Source: Cylindrotheca closterium (lineage: Eukaryota > Bacillariophyta > Bacillariophyceae > Bacillariales > Bacillariaceae). From it: DNA of 64,000 bases. Location: the NCBI GenBank assembly GCA_933822405.4, contig CAKOGP040000001.1, positions 257,083 to 321,082 on the forward strand. Direction: 5' to 3'. Position 1 is the stretch's first letter; every line of letters begins with the position of its first letter. Under the pieces are notes generated by a model, which was not told the origin of the DNA, made no database searches, and worked only from the letters and a program-made list of their open reading frames with translations. Made by a program: the position numbers and the translations under genes. Positions 1-10,473 of this stretch are shown piece by piece.

Positions 1-902
1 TATCGTAAATCTCCTTGAATCGGACACTTGCCAACTTGCGACAAGAGTGACCGTACCGTATGGCGAGCTCCATCCGTGGTCTGGACGATTATCATAGAGT
101 GGGGATTGTTGTTGGGTGATACCCAGTCATCCAGCAAGGGCATTTCAACGAGCTTCCAGCGAACAGACAATATTCGCGTTCCTTGTTGCTTGGATTGTTG
201 TGCTGTTGTACCAGCAGGTGCCGTCGACAATGGGCGAATACGAACGGTTCGTTGTTGCTTTCCCTCTTTTTGGCTCTCCAATGCCCCCTGCAATGTGAAC
301 CATTCATCACTGTCTTTGGACGGAACCGAGTATCGCTGTAAGTACTCCAAATTGCTACTTGAAACAGCGGCCAAATAGAATTTCTGGACTTGCTTTTGTT
401 TCCAGAGTTTTGTAATTCTGGATGCCGCTTTGCTGGTCTTCCCAAAGAGCAATAATCCACTACAAGGTTGATCGATCCGGTGAATAGGCAACAAAAAGTC
501 TTGGCGGGACCCACCGCCCAGTTGCATGTCTCTCAATTTGGTGAGCAGGCACTTGGAAGAATGTGTAGGATTGGGAACCGAGTGCCAACCGGGTGGCTTG
601 TTGACGACCAACAGATGATTGTCGTTGTAGATTATACTCGGCTCTTCTAGTTTGGTGTAGCTGGTTTGTGGGGTTGCTGCCATCCCATGTTGCATCCGTT
701 TGGTTGGAACACCAAGAACGAGCTGACGAGGATGTTCATCATCATGGCAAGAACTAGCACCAGTACTGACTGTGTAGTGGCGAGGAAGATTATTTTGGTG
801 AAACTTCTGATGTTGATGACAATTACCATTTCCACCGATGGTTCCAATCAGCCCCCTTCCTCTCCGAAGCATGGGAAAACATCGGCTTCGTACCATATCC
901 AT
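1..902 (-). CDS. RluA-family pseudouridine synthase, 3' end outside the window
   Basis: The minus-strand frame is open from an ATG at 902 to the window edge, about 300 codons, with no stop. It reads LLVVNKPPGWHSVPN and then HRIDQPCSGLLLFGKTSKAA, the standard order of RluA-type RNA pseudouridine synthases. The catalytic Asp is in HRID, about residue 144. Near the window edge a block GARHTVRSLLSQVGKCPIQG matches the family's GRxHQIRxHL...G..I.GD segment, so only the last few dozen residues should be missing. These enzymes isomerise uridine to pseudouridine in rRNA, tRNA or organellar RNA. The N-terminus contains RCFPMLRRGRGLIGTIG, basic and Gly-rich, which could be an organellar pre-sequence (inference). 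An in-frame stop lies upstream of 902, and ATG 896 is an alternative start. Target RNA unknown. Confidence 0.85.
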   Translation of the reverse strand, partial: MDMVRSRCFPMLRRGRGLIGTIGGNGNCHQHQKFHQNNLPRHYTVSTGASSCHDDEHPRQLVLGVPTKRMQHGMAATPQTSYTKLEEPSIIYNDNHLLVVNKPPGWHSVPNPTHSSKCLLTKLRDMQLGGGSRQDFLLPIHRIDQPCSGLLLFGKTSKAASRITKLWKQKQVQKFYLAAVSSSNLEYLQRYSVPSKDSDEWFTLQGALESQKEGKQQRTVRIRPLSTAPAGTTAQQSKQQGTRILSVRWKLVEMPLLDDWVSPNNNPHSMIIVQTTDGARHTVRSLLSQVGKCPIQGDLR

Positions 903-1182
903 TTTCAATGCTGTGGGTGTTTGATGATTATATTGATTGATGGGTTCATGGAAAAATAGGGCGGGGGCGACGGACAGTTTTGGCGCGCTTCAAAACACGC
1001 ACGATTGAACACTCGTGACAAAACCCACACAAAATCAAAATGCTTTTGCTAGTTGAACTTATTGCAAGAGTTGTTTTTCTTGCAGTGTTGTTGGACTTTG
1101 GACAAAGAACGTAGAGCTGCGGAGAATGTGGAAAAATTGGCATTGTCAGTGATAAAGATAAAATACCAAGGCTACCGCTAGT

Positions 1183-1878
1183 ATGTCTTCTCAGGAAGAA
1201 GAAACCCAAAATGACGAGCAATATGCCAAGGATATGCAACTTGCCTTCAACTTACAAGCCAAAGAGATGAATCGAGCGCATCATTCGAAGAAATTGAAGA
1301 AACGAGAGATGCAAACTGCGTTACACGATGGCTATTCTCAAAGTAGATTGAATCCTGACCATATGCTTTTTATCAGGTGCCTGATCGACGATCGACAAGT
1401 GGATCTTTTGGTGGACACTGGAGCCAGTGTATCGGCCATATCAGTGGAAATGGTGCAAAAGCTACATCTTGAATCCAAGTGGAATCGTAGTATCACTGGG
1501 AATGCTAGAGGAGTGGGAAGTTCAAATATCCTTGGTATTGTGGAACACGTCGATTGCATGATTGGCCATGTAGAGTTTCGACTATTTTTTATGGTCTTGG
1601 AAGGTCAAATGCCATATTGTATTCTTGGTTTGGACCAGATGCGACGGTTTCGATGCAATGTAGACCTAGATGAGGATGTACTGGTATTTGGGGGCAAAGG
1701 TGGGGTTTCCGTCCCATTCCTGCCGCAGGAAGAAGCTGCAATTGCTGCGCACAAGATGATGACGTCAAGCCAGCAGCAAGAACAGGTGGAACTGCAGCAA
1801 GAGCAACAAAGGGAATGGTCTCAAGAAAGCAATAGAAAAAAGAAAAGTGGAAAGTTTAAGTCCTTTTTTCGGAGCTGA
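1183..1878 (+). CDS. DDI1: Ddi1-like retropepsin-fold aspartic protease
   Basis: A single exon of 231 aa starts at ATG 1183. The core reads LLVDTGASVSAISVEMVQKL, with the catalytic Asp in DTGA (residue 78). It is followed by GLDQMRRFRCNVDLDEDVL and VPFLPQ. This order (DTG/DSG motif, GLD-x-L-x-R-x-x-C-x-I-D, VPFLPE) is that of Ddi1, a ubiquitin-linked dimeric protease of the retroviral-protease fold. The first 55 residues are charged and helical and the last 45 are Gln/Glu/Lys-rich. Ddi1 normally carries an N-terminal ubiquitin-like domain and is 400 aa or more. Neither that domain nor a clear UBA is visible here, so this is a short, protease-only relative. The start is well defined; no introns are needed. 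Confidence 0.82.
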   Translation: MSSQEEETQNDEQYAKDMQLAFNLQAKEMNRAHHSKKLKKREMQTALHDGYSQSRLNPDHMLFIRCLIDDRQVDLLVDTGASVSAISVEMVQKLHLESKWNRSITGNARGVGSSNILGIVEHVDCMIGHVEFRLFFMVLEGQMPYCILGLDQMRRFRCNVDLDEDVLVFGGKGGVSVPFLPQEEAAIAAHKMMTSSQQQEQVELQQEQQREWSQESNRKKKSGKFKSFFRS

Positions 1879-2160
1879 TGAAACATTCTACCATAAGAAA
1901 GAGAGCCGTTTCATGTGCTACATTTGGCACTTTAGAATACTTGCCAGACTTGATCAAGCGATGGAACCAAACAATACTAAACTAAGAGAGAAATATCTTT
2001 GAACCGCATCGATAGTTTACACCATTTCTACATTGTGTGGGTAGCCTGGCCCGCTCCTTGGCTGGAAAATGTGTGTCATCTTGCTGTCCAAAGTGCTGCT
2101 GCATCGAGGTTGAGTCGCCAAAGTTTTGATGAGACTGGAATTCGTCTACAGAACTCTCGT

Positions 2161-2940
2161 CTATGCTTGTTCTTTTGCATCTCGAAAGATTATGCTAATT
2201 CGATGATCTCGCTCGGCTAGGATCTCGGTTCCATCTGGTTGGGTAAACGTGGAATTTGTTGGAAGCAGTTCGTGTGCATATCGATATCGACCTACCCCAG
2301 TTAATGCATATAGACTTAGTGGCGGTAAATACAAATCCACCCATCCTTTATTCTCTCCTTCTACTGTGCTTTCTTCATTCACATTCCCACCTTCCCCATC
2401 CATGTGTGGAATCAAGCGCATTATGCTGGACGACATGAGCGAAACGCCAGCAACCAAATCACCCGAAAATTTGACGGAATCCACATGGGCATTCAATTCT
2501 CCTTCTTTCTTCAAATCAATCGCATGACAAGGGAGCCATTCGATTGTTCTGTTTTCATCTTTCCCGTCCTTCAGCAAATGATTCGTTGCCAATTGTTGAC
2601 GTATCCGACGAAAGATATTGGGAATTTCTGGATTTTCAAAGTTCAAATCAGACAATTCCACTTCCTTGTAGTTGGTTATGACCGCATCCCAATGTCCCTT
2701 TTCGTATCGTCGCCTTCTGAGTCGACCTTTAACGTCATCAAGAATCAAGTTAGCTTCGTCTTCCGTCAAAACATTGGGGTACACGACAGAGACATCTGGT
2801 GTGAAATCGGATGGCGCAAATCTGGTGTCCACAAAGGATGCGTCAGCCTCAAGCACTGTAGGTGCAACACTAAAGCGTCGTCGGCAACGAATCAGGCCTC
2901 GGTCTGCTAGTTTGACAAGGTTTACTAGGCGGAGAGACAT
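2161..2940 (-). CDS. ALKBH7: ALKBH7-like 2-oxoglutarate/Fe(II) dioxygenase
   Basis: The frame is open from 3030 to the stop at 2161. I place the start at 2940, where MSLRLVNLVKLADRGL plus RCRRRFS looks like a mitochondrial pre-sequence. An upstream ATG at 3030 would add 30 residues. The Fe(II) ligands are visible as HVDSVKFSG (HxD) and as the distal His in RYRYAHELL. RDHRISIIFRD supplies the 2-oxoglutarate-binding Arg. HVDSxKFxG is characteristic of ALKBH7, a mitochondrial AlkB homologue linked in animals to programmed necrosis, fatty-acid handling and mitochondrial RNA demethylation. About 260 aa fits the family, apart from a Glu/Gly-rich loop near residues 185-200. Function in diatoms is inferred from the family only. 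Confidence 0.85.
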   Translation of the reverse strand: MSLRLVNLVKLADRGLIRCRRRFSVAPTVLEADASFVDTRFAPSDFTPDVSVVYPNVLTEDEANLILDDVKGRLRRRRYEKGHWDAVITNYKEVELSDLNFENPEIPNIFRRIRQQLATNHLLKDGKDENRTIEWLPCHAIDLKKEGELNAHVDSVKFSGDLVAGVSLMSSSIMRLIPHMDGEGGNVNEESTVEGENKGWVDLYLPPLSLYALTGVGRYRYAHELLPTNSTFTQPDGTEILAERDHRISIIFRDAKEQA

Positions 2941-3253
2941 CTTTTCAGTTACTGTAGCAACGGATTTATGATTTGGCGGGAGATCAGATGTGCACCCTGA
3001 TGACGATACTTGATATACGATATGTTTCATGTGTTGTGCGATGTCACGTTACCTCTGACCACTTCGACTAACACGTGTCACTCACTTCATTTTCAAAATG
3101 AAAACATCAAGTCTTCTCCTTTCTCAGTACAAAGTTCAAGACAATTCTAAGATCTCGTGCTCCTCACGAACTTGGAAAGCTGTCCATAGTTCTTTGGAAG
3201 TAGGGGTGGGAACAATATAACGCGAAGTATTGAATTGAACCATCAACGTAGAT

Positions 3254-4825
3254 ATGAGGACAAGGAATATCCCAGGAAACAGAGCTGTGCCTTCAAGTCG
3301 CAGAAGTTCTGAAAAAGGAATGCCAGGCTTGAAGGCTTCGACTATCGCTGATATGAATGATGAACCATTGGAGACGCCGATTCAACACATGGAAGAACCT
3401 CTGCTCAACTACATTCCAAAGGCGCTCTCTCCAATCTACAGGGGTGTCCCATGGTTCTTGGACGTCTCCTTGATTCTTCTCTCCCTGTGGGCTTCAGCAG
3501 TCACAACGTGGAAGCGAATAACGTGGTTGCAACCACTAGCAATCCTCAAAGGATGGAAAGCTGCCCCCACGACGGGAGAACTCGTTACTTTCTTCACAAA
3601 GGTGAGTGTCATCATTGTGCGATTGTGTCGTGTCAGACGATCCAAATAGTCTAAGCTCGCGTATTTATATTCTTGTAGGCGTTGTTGTTATCTGTCTTTG
3701 CAAGAACAGTGATCCAAGACTTGTTCCTTCCTCCATCTAGAGTACCGATGAGGTCTCTATTGCAAAAATATTTCTTGCCATCCTCTCTTTCCAAGTACGA
3801 GACCTTGTCTGTTTTAGGAAGTGATGGAAAAGAGCAATCCATAGGGGTACATTTTCTGGAGTACACCAATCCCACGAACAACACCTCTGGCTTTGATGCA
3901 TTGTATGTGAATCACGGCTTTGGAGCCTCCTCCCTTTCCTGGTTGCCAGTGATTCCTACCTTGACCAAACGTCTTGGAGCTCGGGTGTGCCTTGGACACG
4001 ATGCCGCTGGGTTTGGATTCACAGATCGACCGGATGATCTAGGTCTGTACATGACGAGAGGATCCGGCAAGATTGCCGCAAACCTACTACTCAATAAGAC
4101 TTCATCGGCTCCCAAATCAGTCGCTCTGCTTGGTCATAGTCTGGGTTGCCTCACTACCTTGAAAATGGCATTGGAATTGCCAAAGGAGACATCCAAATTG
4201 ATTGTCCTTTGCGCACCAGCTCTGGGAATACGAAAACCCGCTTCTGTTCAAAAGAGGAAGTGGTATACTAGTGCTGCCACCATCTTGCGAGAGAACTTTT
4301 TCTATCCCGTTTTTGGCTATACGCTACGAAGAGCTGTAGGGTGAGTGTAGATATCACGAGTGGTCACAACTAGTCTCTTGAACCATGTCTGTATGCTTTA
4401 TCTAACTCCTACTTTGATTTGACAGAGGAAAGAACTTTTGGAGACGAGGACTGGAAACAGTTTGGGGAGATAAATCGAGGCTGAGAGACAATGACGTTCT
4501 TCGGTTCCAGTGGCCATCAGTCGGATTGGGTTGGGAGAGAGGCATATTGGAATTCGCTAGGGCTCAACTCTCTGCCTTTGACGAGGAGGACCTACAAGAT
4601 GACCGCACTCTGCTTCGACGGGTGATGGACATGCCCAATACTAAGGTGATGGTCATTTTGGGTGGCTCCGATCGTGTGATACCTGCAAGCTTCAGTCGCA
4701 ATTTCTTCAATGATTTTGGACTGCCTGTTCAGGAAATGGTTGGTCTAGGTCACGATCCTTTTGAAGAAAAACCAGAGGAATTCAGTGAACTTGTTGATCG
4801 CTTCAGAAAATCTGAATTTCAATAG
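3254..4825 (+). CDS. Alpha/beta-hydrolase fold protein
   Basis: Three exons are inferred: 3254-3601, 3679-4340 and 4426-4825, giving 469 aa. Introns are 77 and 85 nt with GTGAGT donors and TAG/CAG acceptors, and the frame is continuous across both. The catalytic triad of the alpha/beta hydrolase fold is visible: nucleophile Ser in LLGHSLGCLTT (about residue 270), Asp in GGSDRVIP and His in GLGHDPF. VNHGFGASSLSW carries the oxyanion-hole HG motif. A hydrophobic stretch (PWFLDVSLILLSLWASAVTT) near residue 75 could anchor the protein in a membrane. The substrate cannot be told from sequence; esterases, lipases and epoxide hydrolases share this layout. Confidence 0.85.
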
Positions 4826-4910
4826 CATTAGCATCGGAGTATTTGCTTCTTTCAACATGCGTCTTGCTTGTTCAGCATGATTCGTACCAAGTTAATGTGC
4901 CTAGAACTAT

Positions 4911-5537
4911 TTAGAACATTTCCACGTATAATTCGCTGAGGGCCGTGTATGCAGAGCGACCGATAATCAGAATCACAAGAGTAGCAATTAATGTAACAAT
5001 CACAAATGGAACAGGTGGGACGTAGCCCTTGATAATCCCTCGGAGTGCGCACCCAAGTGGCACTGCAACAATCCATCCCTTTCCCGTTTGTACAACTGCT
5101 GACTTGATATCTGAAGTAGCACCGGGTGTGAAGCAACCCATTAGAGGTGCTGTCAGAAACCAAGACAGCAAAAAGGGAAAGGCTGTCATTCCAACCGACA
5201 GGAAATCAATAGATCCATCAGGAGCATGGGATGCTTTACCGACTGCTGCAAACACGAGGATTGCTACAGCATCAATCGCTGCAAGAACGGGACGGTCTAA
5301 TGGGGTGGTTGGTACAGTTTCATCGGGAGACTCTGACATAAAAAGCTGGGTTGGTACATGTGATGAAGTAGTGTCGACAGGTGAATTGACCACTTGAATG
5401 AGATTCTGGCGTTGAGTTGTTGGCAAAGATATCGGGCGATAAGAACTCGGTCCAGTAAACGCATTAGAAACTGACAATGAAAGCAACGCAAGCATCAGTA
5501 AAAGGCCTGAAAAAACATTCATGTTTCTGATAGCCAT
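4911..5537 (-). CDS. Plastid-targeted DUF3054 membrane protein
   Basis: A single exon of 208 aa. The N-terminus is a hydrophobic signal peptide ending in SVSNAFTGPSSYRP, which fits the diatom ASAFAP-type cleavage site of plastid proteins. It is followed by a Ser/Thr/Gln-rich transit-like stretch. The mature part starts with LDRPVLAAIDAVAILVFAAVGKASH and contains four hydrophobic segments, ending with VTLIATLVILIIGRSAY. This Asp-containing first helix with VFAxxGxxSH, and the four-helix layout, match DUF3054, a small integral membrane family of bacteria and plastids of unknown function. ATG 5522 is an alternative start. It converges on the hydrolase gene that ends at 4825. Confidence 0.8.
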   Translation of the reverse strand: MAIRNMNVFSGLLLMLALLSLSVSNAFTGPSSYRPISLPTTQRQNLIQVVNSPVDTTSSHVPTQLFMSESPDETVPTTPLDRPVLAAIDAVAILVFAAVGKASHAPDGSIDFLSVGMTAFPFLLSWFLTAPLMGCFTPGATSDIKSAVVQTGKGWIVAVPLGCALRGIIKGYVPPVPFVIVTLIATLVILIIGRSAYTALSELYVEMF

Positions 5538-5646
5538 TTTGAAAGGTTAATTGACAGACTTGGATTTGAGATTGCTTTGTTGATCTTCGTTTTCCAAGTT
5601 CATGTCAATGTTGAATCATTCTTGTGTCAATATGGTGATCTGATTG

Positions 5647-7068
5647 ATGGTCAGTGAGTCAGTCAGTCAGTCGATCGAATCAATCCACGAGCATGTGATG
5701 TTCATCGCATCATCAATGTTCTGTCCATCTACCGGTACACGTACAGTATGGTACTGGACCGGTCAGCGGTCAGTACCAACACTGAAGTCATTACAACGGT
5801 ACCAACGGCAAATTCTTCAGCTCGCATCTCATTCGCTCAGAAGTGTCTTTCAGACCTCAGAGATTTCCACAACGGAAGGAACTCACAAAAACCTGAAGTC
5901 AACTCCATCAACACATTCAGAAAAGAACCTACCTGGCTCTATCAGCAAAGTAGTAGCAAATACAATCATGAGGCAACAAGTCTTCGAAATGCTTCCACCG
6001 CCAACGATTGGAATTCCAACGGCATCATCGCCTGATAATAGCTCGGCGACTGAAAAATCTGAAGAAAATTTGGAAAGCAGTGATGATGTTGTGATTACCT
6101 TGTTCCGCCGATTTGATGAAAGAAGCATGGACAACAGTGTTACAATGAAGTCAATACCGGAAAGCAGCATAGCCGACGACTCGTTTTATCAGAAGATCAA
6201 TGAGGAAGACTTCAAAATTGATCCAGTCAATGAGTCAGATGGCTCCGTCTATTTTAAAGTCGAAGCTCCTGTATTTGAAGAAGAGTATTCAAACGAGCAG
6301 CTCTTGAGTTACATTGAACAGTTATCCAGCAACCTAAAGAAAGCCGAAAAGTCTGTACAGAAACAAAAGTCACGTCGCCGGTCACGAGAGCAAGCAATTA
6401 TCAAAATGGCAAAAGTACTCAATAGCCAGAAAGATACCGTCGCACAACTCAAAGCAAAAGTTGATGAGGTAATGTTGGCCCTGTATTGTGGTAACTGCAC
6501 AAATCAATATTCGAAACTAATAATACTTTCCACTTTCTAGTTGAAATCGGAAGTGCGTATGAAAGATACGGAGAATTCAGTATCTGACCAAAGACTCCAA
6601 AACACATTGAAGGATTTGGTGGAGGCTGAGACAGCTATCAAGAGTCTCAACAAACGGCACAAGCACGATGTTACAAATAGTGGCCTAAATGAAGACATTG
6701 AATCAAAAGAAAGGGCACAACACGCAACAGTAATGAAAAAACAACAACGGAGGGCTTTGAAACTTGCTGCTATGGTACTTCTTTGTGTCTCATCCCTGAC
6801 AGCGATGTGTGCTCTTATTGGTTGTAAAATGACTAGAAACGAAATCACTGACGGTGATCAACAATGTGATATGTTTTCAAGTTTGGGAGCTGTCCGCCAA
6901 CACCTAATCTCGCAAGGCGTCGAAGGCCAAAGGGCGCACTTTGTGAAAGGCCCAACGGTTCCTGCAATGAAACAAAGAAATCTACTTGATGTCTATGCAG
7001 GTGCAATCCGGAGAAGCACGCCATCTTCGATTGTGCAAGATTTTGTCAAGGTAAAGAGCATAACTTGA
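5647..7068 (+). CDS. Coiled-coil protein with one C-terminal TM segment, unknown
   Basis: Two exons are inferred, 5647-6468 and 6541-7068 (72-nt intron, GTAATG donor, TTCTAG acceptor), giving 449 aa. The first 190 residues are Ser/Thr-rich and low in structure. About residues 215-330 are Lys/Glu/Gln-rich heptad-like coiled coil (KKAEKSVQKQKSRRRSREQA and onward). One hydrophobic segment, LAAMVLLCVSSLTAMCALIG, lies at about 348-367, followed by a tail of about 80 residues. The gene at 14181 has the same plan. The start is doubtful: the region around 5730-5800 is rich in GGTACC-like palindromes that elsewhere lie between genes, and ATG 5968 (MRQQVFEML) would give a shorter protein. No family recognised. 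Confidence 0.6.
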
Positions 7069-7100
7069 TTCAGCAACAGCCTAGTGCCCTGGGACTAGTT

Positions 7101-9188
7101 TCACTTTTTGAATCCAATTAGAAGCCGCCTTGCTAGCTCTGTATGAATGCTGTTTCTTGGCGAAGTCTTGGAGCAGCAATGACTTGTCCTATCGTGTCTT
7201 TTCGCAAATGTTGAATAAGATCTCGTTTGTTTGCTCCAAGGGTGCGTTGATCGTCGGCTTAGTTTTCCCGTTACGGCAGCGTCGACACACTCAGCCATAC
7301 TTGCTAGCCGAAATTTTCTTTCCGTCAATCCAGGACCGTAGTGAGCCTGAGATGCAAAGAGAAGGAAATGAGTTGGACGAAACTTCTATCCTCATGGTGA
7401 TAAATGGATCACTTACATATTTTCCGCTATTTGTCAGAATAGTTGCTTCTGGATTGGTAGGAATCATTGGCGGCTGCAGAAGCATACACCAACAGGTATC
7501 GTTGACAAACGATATTCCAAAGTCCCGCAATGCCGGTACTGCTGGCGACTTATCATATAGTTCTCGAGACATGCATGCTATTACTTCAACTTCGGCTTTC
7601 TTTTTCTGAGGTGATGGCAAGCTTTGAATCTTCTCAAGTAGCTTTTCGCATTCCGAGAGTGAAAGGTGGGGGTTTCCCAATGAAATCCAATCGATACTGC
7701 CTTCTTCATCCGTATCCAAAGCATTATGTTGATCCAGAAGCTTGTAAGTCTCTTCGAGTTCAAGAACGTCCACAGTGTACTTTTTCTTGCAACTGGCAAT
7801 CATTTCATCGGTCACTTCGGGTGTCACTCCGGCAACATGAATCAACGGCGACGCTGCAGTGGTTCCAAAAGCAGCGCAGAAATCTTTCAGGTGATCAGAT
7901 GTAATGTCCTTTGAATACCGCTCGAGGCCAACCAACAAGGGCACTTCTCCATCCGACAATGTTCCACAAAGATGACCAAGAACAGGGAACAGGAGCGAGA
8001 ATGAAGCTGAATCGTCGGTCGAGAAGTCTATAGCGCTTACATCCAACAAAATTTTGGGCTGTCGTTTCTCCTTGATATGCACACCAACCTCGGGCACTTT
8101 GCCGACAATGGCACAGCAAATGTCCAAGTAGTCCGCATACTTCTCAGTTCTTGCACCAAGTATTGAGTTTGCAAATACTACAGCATTACTTTCGCCCCAC
8201 ACAATTTGTTCATCCAGTTCAGGAGGATTCTCTAGTAAATATGGAGCACAAGTAAATGACCGTTCGGAACACCCAAGGGCGACATATGCTTCGGCAAGTT
8301 TCATGGATGACTGCTGGGATTCTGTAGCCTCGATTCCAAGGTTCTTCCAATTTCTGAGGTCGGTCGAGACAGAGTTGAGTGTGGTGGGAACCTTCACCTT
8401 TCCTCCTTCCTGCACCAGTCGCTCTGCGAATGCGAGACCACCTGGACCAATGTACGTGCAACCTGTGTTTTAAGGTGACGATCATCATTGAGCTATGAAA
8501 TCAAGCAAACATTTGGCTGCATTCATGCTTTTGTCTTCTTACCATCAATATGGGCCTTCCCGACATCAATATATTTCGGACTATCAGAAACTATGTATGC
8601 ATATTTGATTATGCATTCCAAAGCTCGTCTTTCTGCCTCCGTCTGACAAGCATCCATCATTTCTTGTTCTTCGTCAGTAAGCACCAAATCACCACCTTTC
8701 GTTGGGTCAGCTGTGTCTTTTGGGTTAGGCTCAAAGGCTTCTTCAATCTCTTCAACAGACTCGCCAAAAATTAAACTTCCGTGATTTAAAACGCGTCCAA
8801 AACTTGGTTTCTGTTCTAGCAGGGCCTGATAGTTCTCGATTTGAATAATATCCAGCACATCCGAATCTGGAAAGATGGCCTGTGCCACCAATGCTCCGAC
8901 ACTCACAAGACCATCTCTGTCTCTCAAAATCAGTGCCTTTGGAGCCTTTCCGTTCAGTATGAGTTCCAACATGACTTGAGAGGCAGTACACGAACCTCTC
9001 CCTGACGGAAGGCATAAAATCGACCCAGCCACGGATTGACCGTACAACGGATGAGAATGATCAATCACGATCCCAGTCTTCTCATCGATCCCGCCCCAGA
9101 ATGAAAGTCCAACATCTGAAGCGATGACCGGGCACACGCTGTGCTCTTCGTTTCCCTTGACCAATGTCCTTCCACTGTACTTTGACAT
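7101..9188 (-). CDS. Aconitase X (AcnX), swivel and catalytic domains fused
   Basis: Three exons are inferred: 9188-8543, 8462-7417 and 7346-7101 (645 aa). The N-terminal part (residues about 1-150) is the small swivel domain (DUF126), with CLPSGRGSCTASQVMLELI and LILRDRD. From about residue 210 comes the large catalytic domain (DUF521), starting AHIDGCTYIGPGGLAF and ending TNSGKYAHYGPGL. The two splice joins restore DGCTY and GKYAHYGPG exactly. AcnX enzymes are [Fe-S] dehydratases; known members act on cis-3-hydroxy-L-proline or, in archaea, on mevalonate 5-phosphate. Cys residues that could bind the cluster are present. The last 50 or so residues (after AAVTGK) are basic, unlike the domain, and look like an extra tail. 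Which substrate applies is not decidable here. Confidence 0.88.
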
Positions 9189-9468
9189 GATGATGATTGA
9201 TGATGCTACCAGAATTCAGATCTGTTTGTTTTTATTAGCGGTTGAGTCGAATGGATCGACGACAAATTCGTACGTATGTATGTAGTCGTTTCAGTCATTG
9301 TGCCGAAGAATCGGAACACTTTTCACTTGTCGGAACGAATATTTCTTCCAACAACAGAGAAATGAAAATGACAAAAGAATCATTGCTCTATTATTAGGTT
9401 TCTTTATTGGACTCTTCGTCTAGCGGGGGTGGAAAATTGTTGAATAAGGCATCACCTTTCCTTCTTCT

Positions 9469-10473
9469 TCACAGCCTTTTCGGATCATTGTGGACGAGGG
9501 CCACGAGTCTGGATGCGGTTGAGTTCGTTGAATCATCCATCATCATTTTGACTTCTCTCTCTAGCAGATATTCTCTCCAATCATCTCGTAGCTGAGTATT
9601 GAAGACGCCAGCGAATCCATATCCCGGTGCAATTCTTGCTATGCGGGCAATAGTGACTGGCAAGATTCCTCGATACAGAGACTTGCTTCTATCAATCATA
9701 GATTCTCTCCAGGACACGGACGAGCCCAAATTTCTGTTGTACAAATCTAAACCAATGTAGTGAAGTGGACTAGCGACAAATTGTGCGCCAACAGGGAGAG
9801 CAATCTGACAGAAACTCTTTGCTGTCTTCTCGTCAAATCCATAGGCATCGACAAGTTTTGGGTATACGATGTCGGGAAGAATAAATGATGATCCAATGAC
9901 AGAAAGATCCCGTGCAATCCACATTGCGTATGTCCATCGTGGAATAATAGATTTCGTTGGATTTGATCCATATAGCTGGGCATATGTTCTATCTTTCAGC
10001 ATTGCCAATCCAGAGTTGGCGCATGTTGTCCCCAGAAAAATGCCGACTTTTCCCAACTCGGCTGTAGAACTTTTGCCACTATTTCGTGCTTCCTCTTTGT
10101 AGCTCTGATGTTCGACAAGTGTCTTCAGGCAGTTGGCGGTGCTGTAAGTTCCAGCATAAACTCCCCAGACCAACAAGAAAGCTGGGCTCTTGACTGTTTT
10201 AATAGGATTTGTGAGCATCCCTTGCATTGATTCCAATGTTGATCTCGCCAATGTGTGAGTACCAGAAGCACTTTGGACAACTGCCTTGTCTATTATGGTG
10301 AGAATTGGAGCGATGGCCAAGGTCACAGATGCGCCGATTACAACATCGCCAAAAAGTTTCTCCTTCAAACTGTTCGTTGCAAAATCAGGTCGTTCCTTAG
10401 CAAGTGTGCTGAGCTTTGGTGACGCGCCCACTTTTATTGAATTGTTGCTTTGTGATTGAATTGTGGACGTCAT
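9469..10473 (-). CDS. Divergent mitochondrial-carrier-like membrane protein
   Basis: A single exon of 334 aa. It has about six hydrophobic segments, starting with VVIGASVTLAIAPILTIID, and two segments that resemble the carrier signature Px(D/E)xx(K/R) in spaced positions: APILTIIDKAVVQ and SPLHYIGLDLYNR. The middle third carries a weaker version, SGLAMLKDR. The threefold layout and about 300 residues fit the mitochondrial carrier superfamily, but the signatures are poor, so the transported solute is unknown and the assignment is tentative. No N-terminal signal peptide is seen; carriers normally lack one. Confidence 0.55.
   Translation of the reverse strand: MTSTIQSQSNNSIKVGASPKLSTLAKERPDFATNSLKEKLFGDVVIGASVTLAIAPILTIIDKAVVQSASGTHTLARSTLESMQGMLTNPIKTVKSPAFLLVWGVYAGTYSTANCLKTLVEHQSYKEEARNSGKSSTAELGKVGIFLGTTCANSGLAMLKDRTYAQLYGSNPTKSIIPRWTYAMWIARDLSVIGSSFILPDIVYPKLVDAYGFDEKTAKSFCQIALPVGAQFVASPLHYIGLDLYNRNLGSSVSWRESMIDRSKSLYRGILPVTIARIARIAPGYGFAGVFNTQLRDDWREYLLEREVKMMMDDSTNSTASRLVALVHNDPKRL

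Noticed and set aside
92..514. Minus-strand 140-codon frame with a start codon
   Set aside because: It overlaps the RluA-type frame in another phase; only the latter shows family motifs (HRID, VNKPPG).
5968..7068. Shorter start for the coiled-coil gene at ATG 5968
   Set aside because: Possible, and noted in the entry, but the open frame from 5647 is long and I have no decisive evidence against it.
7130..7904. Plus-strand frames of 159 and 124 codons opposite the aconitase-X gene
   Set aside because: Antisense to conserved AcnX exons; no domain or splice evidence.
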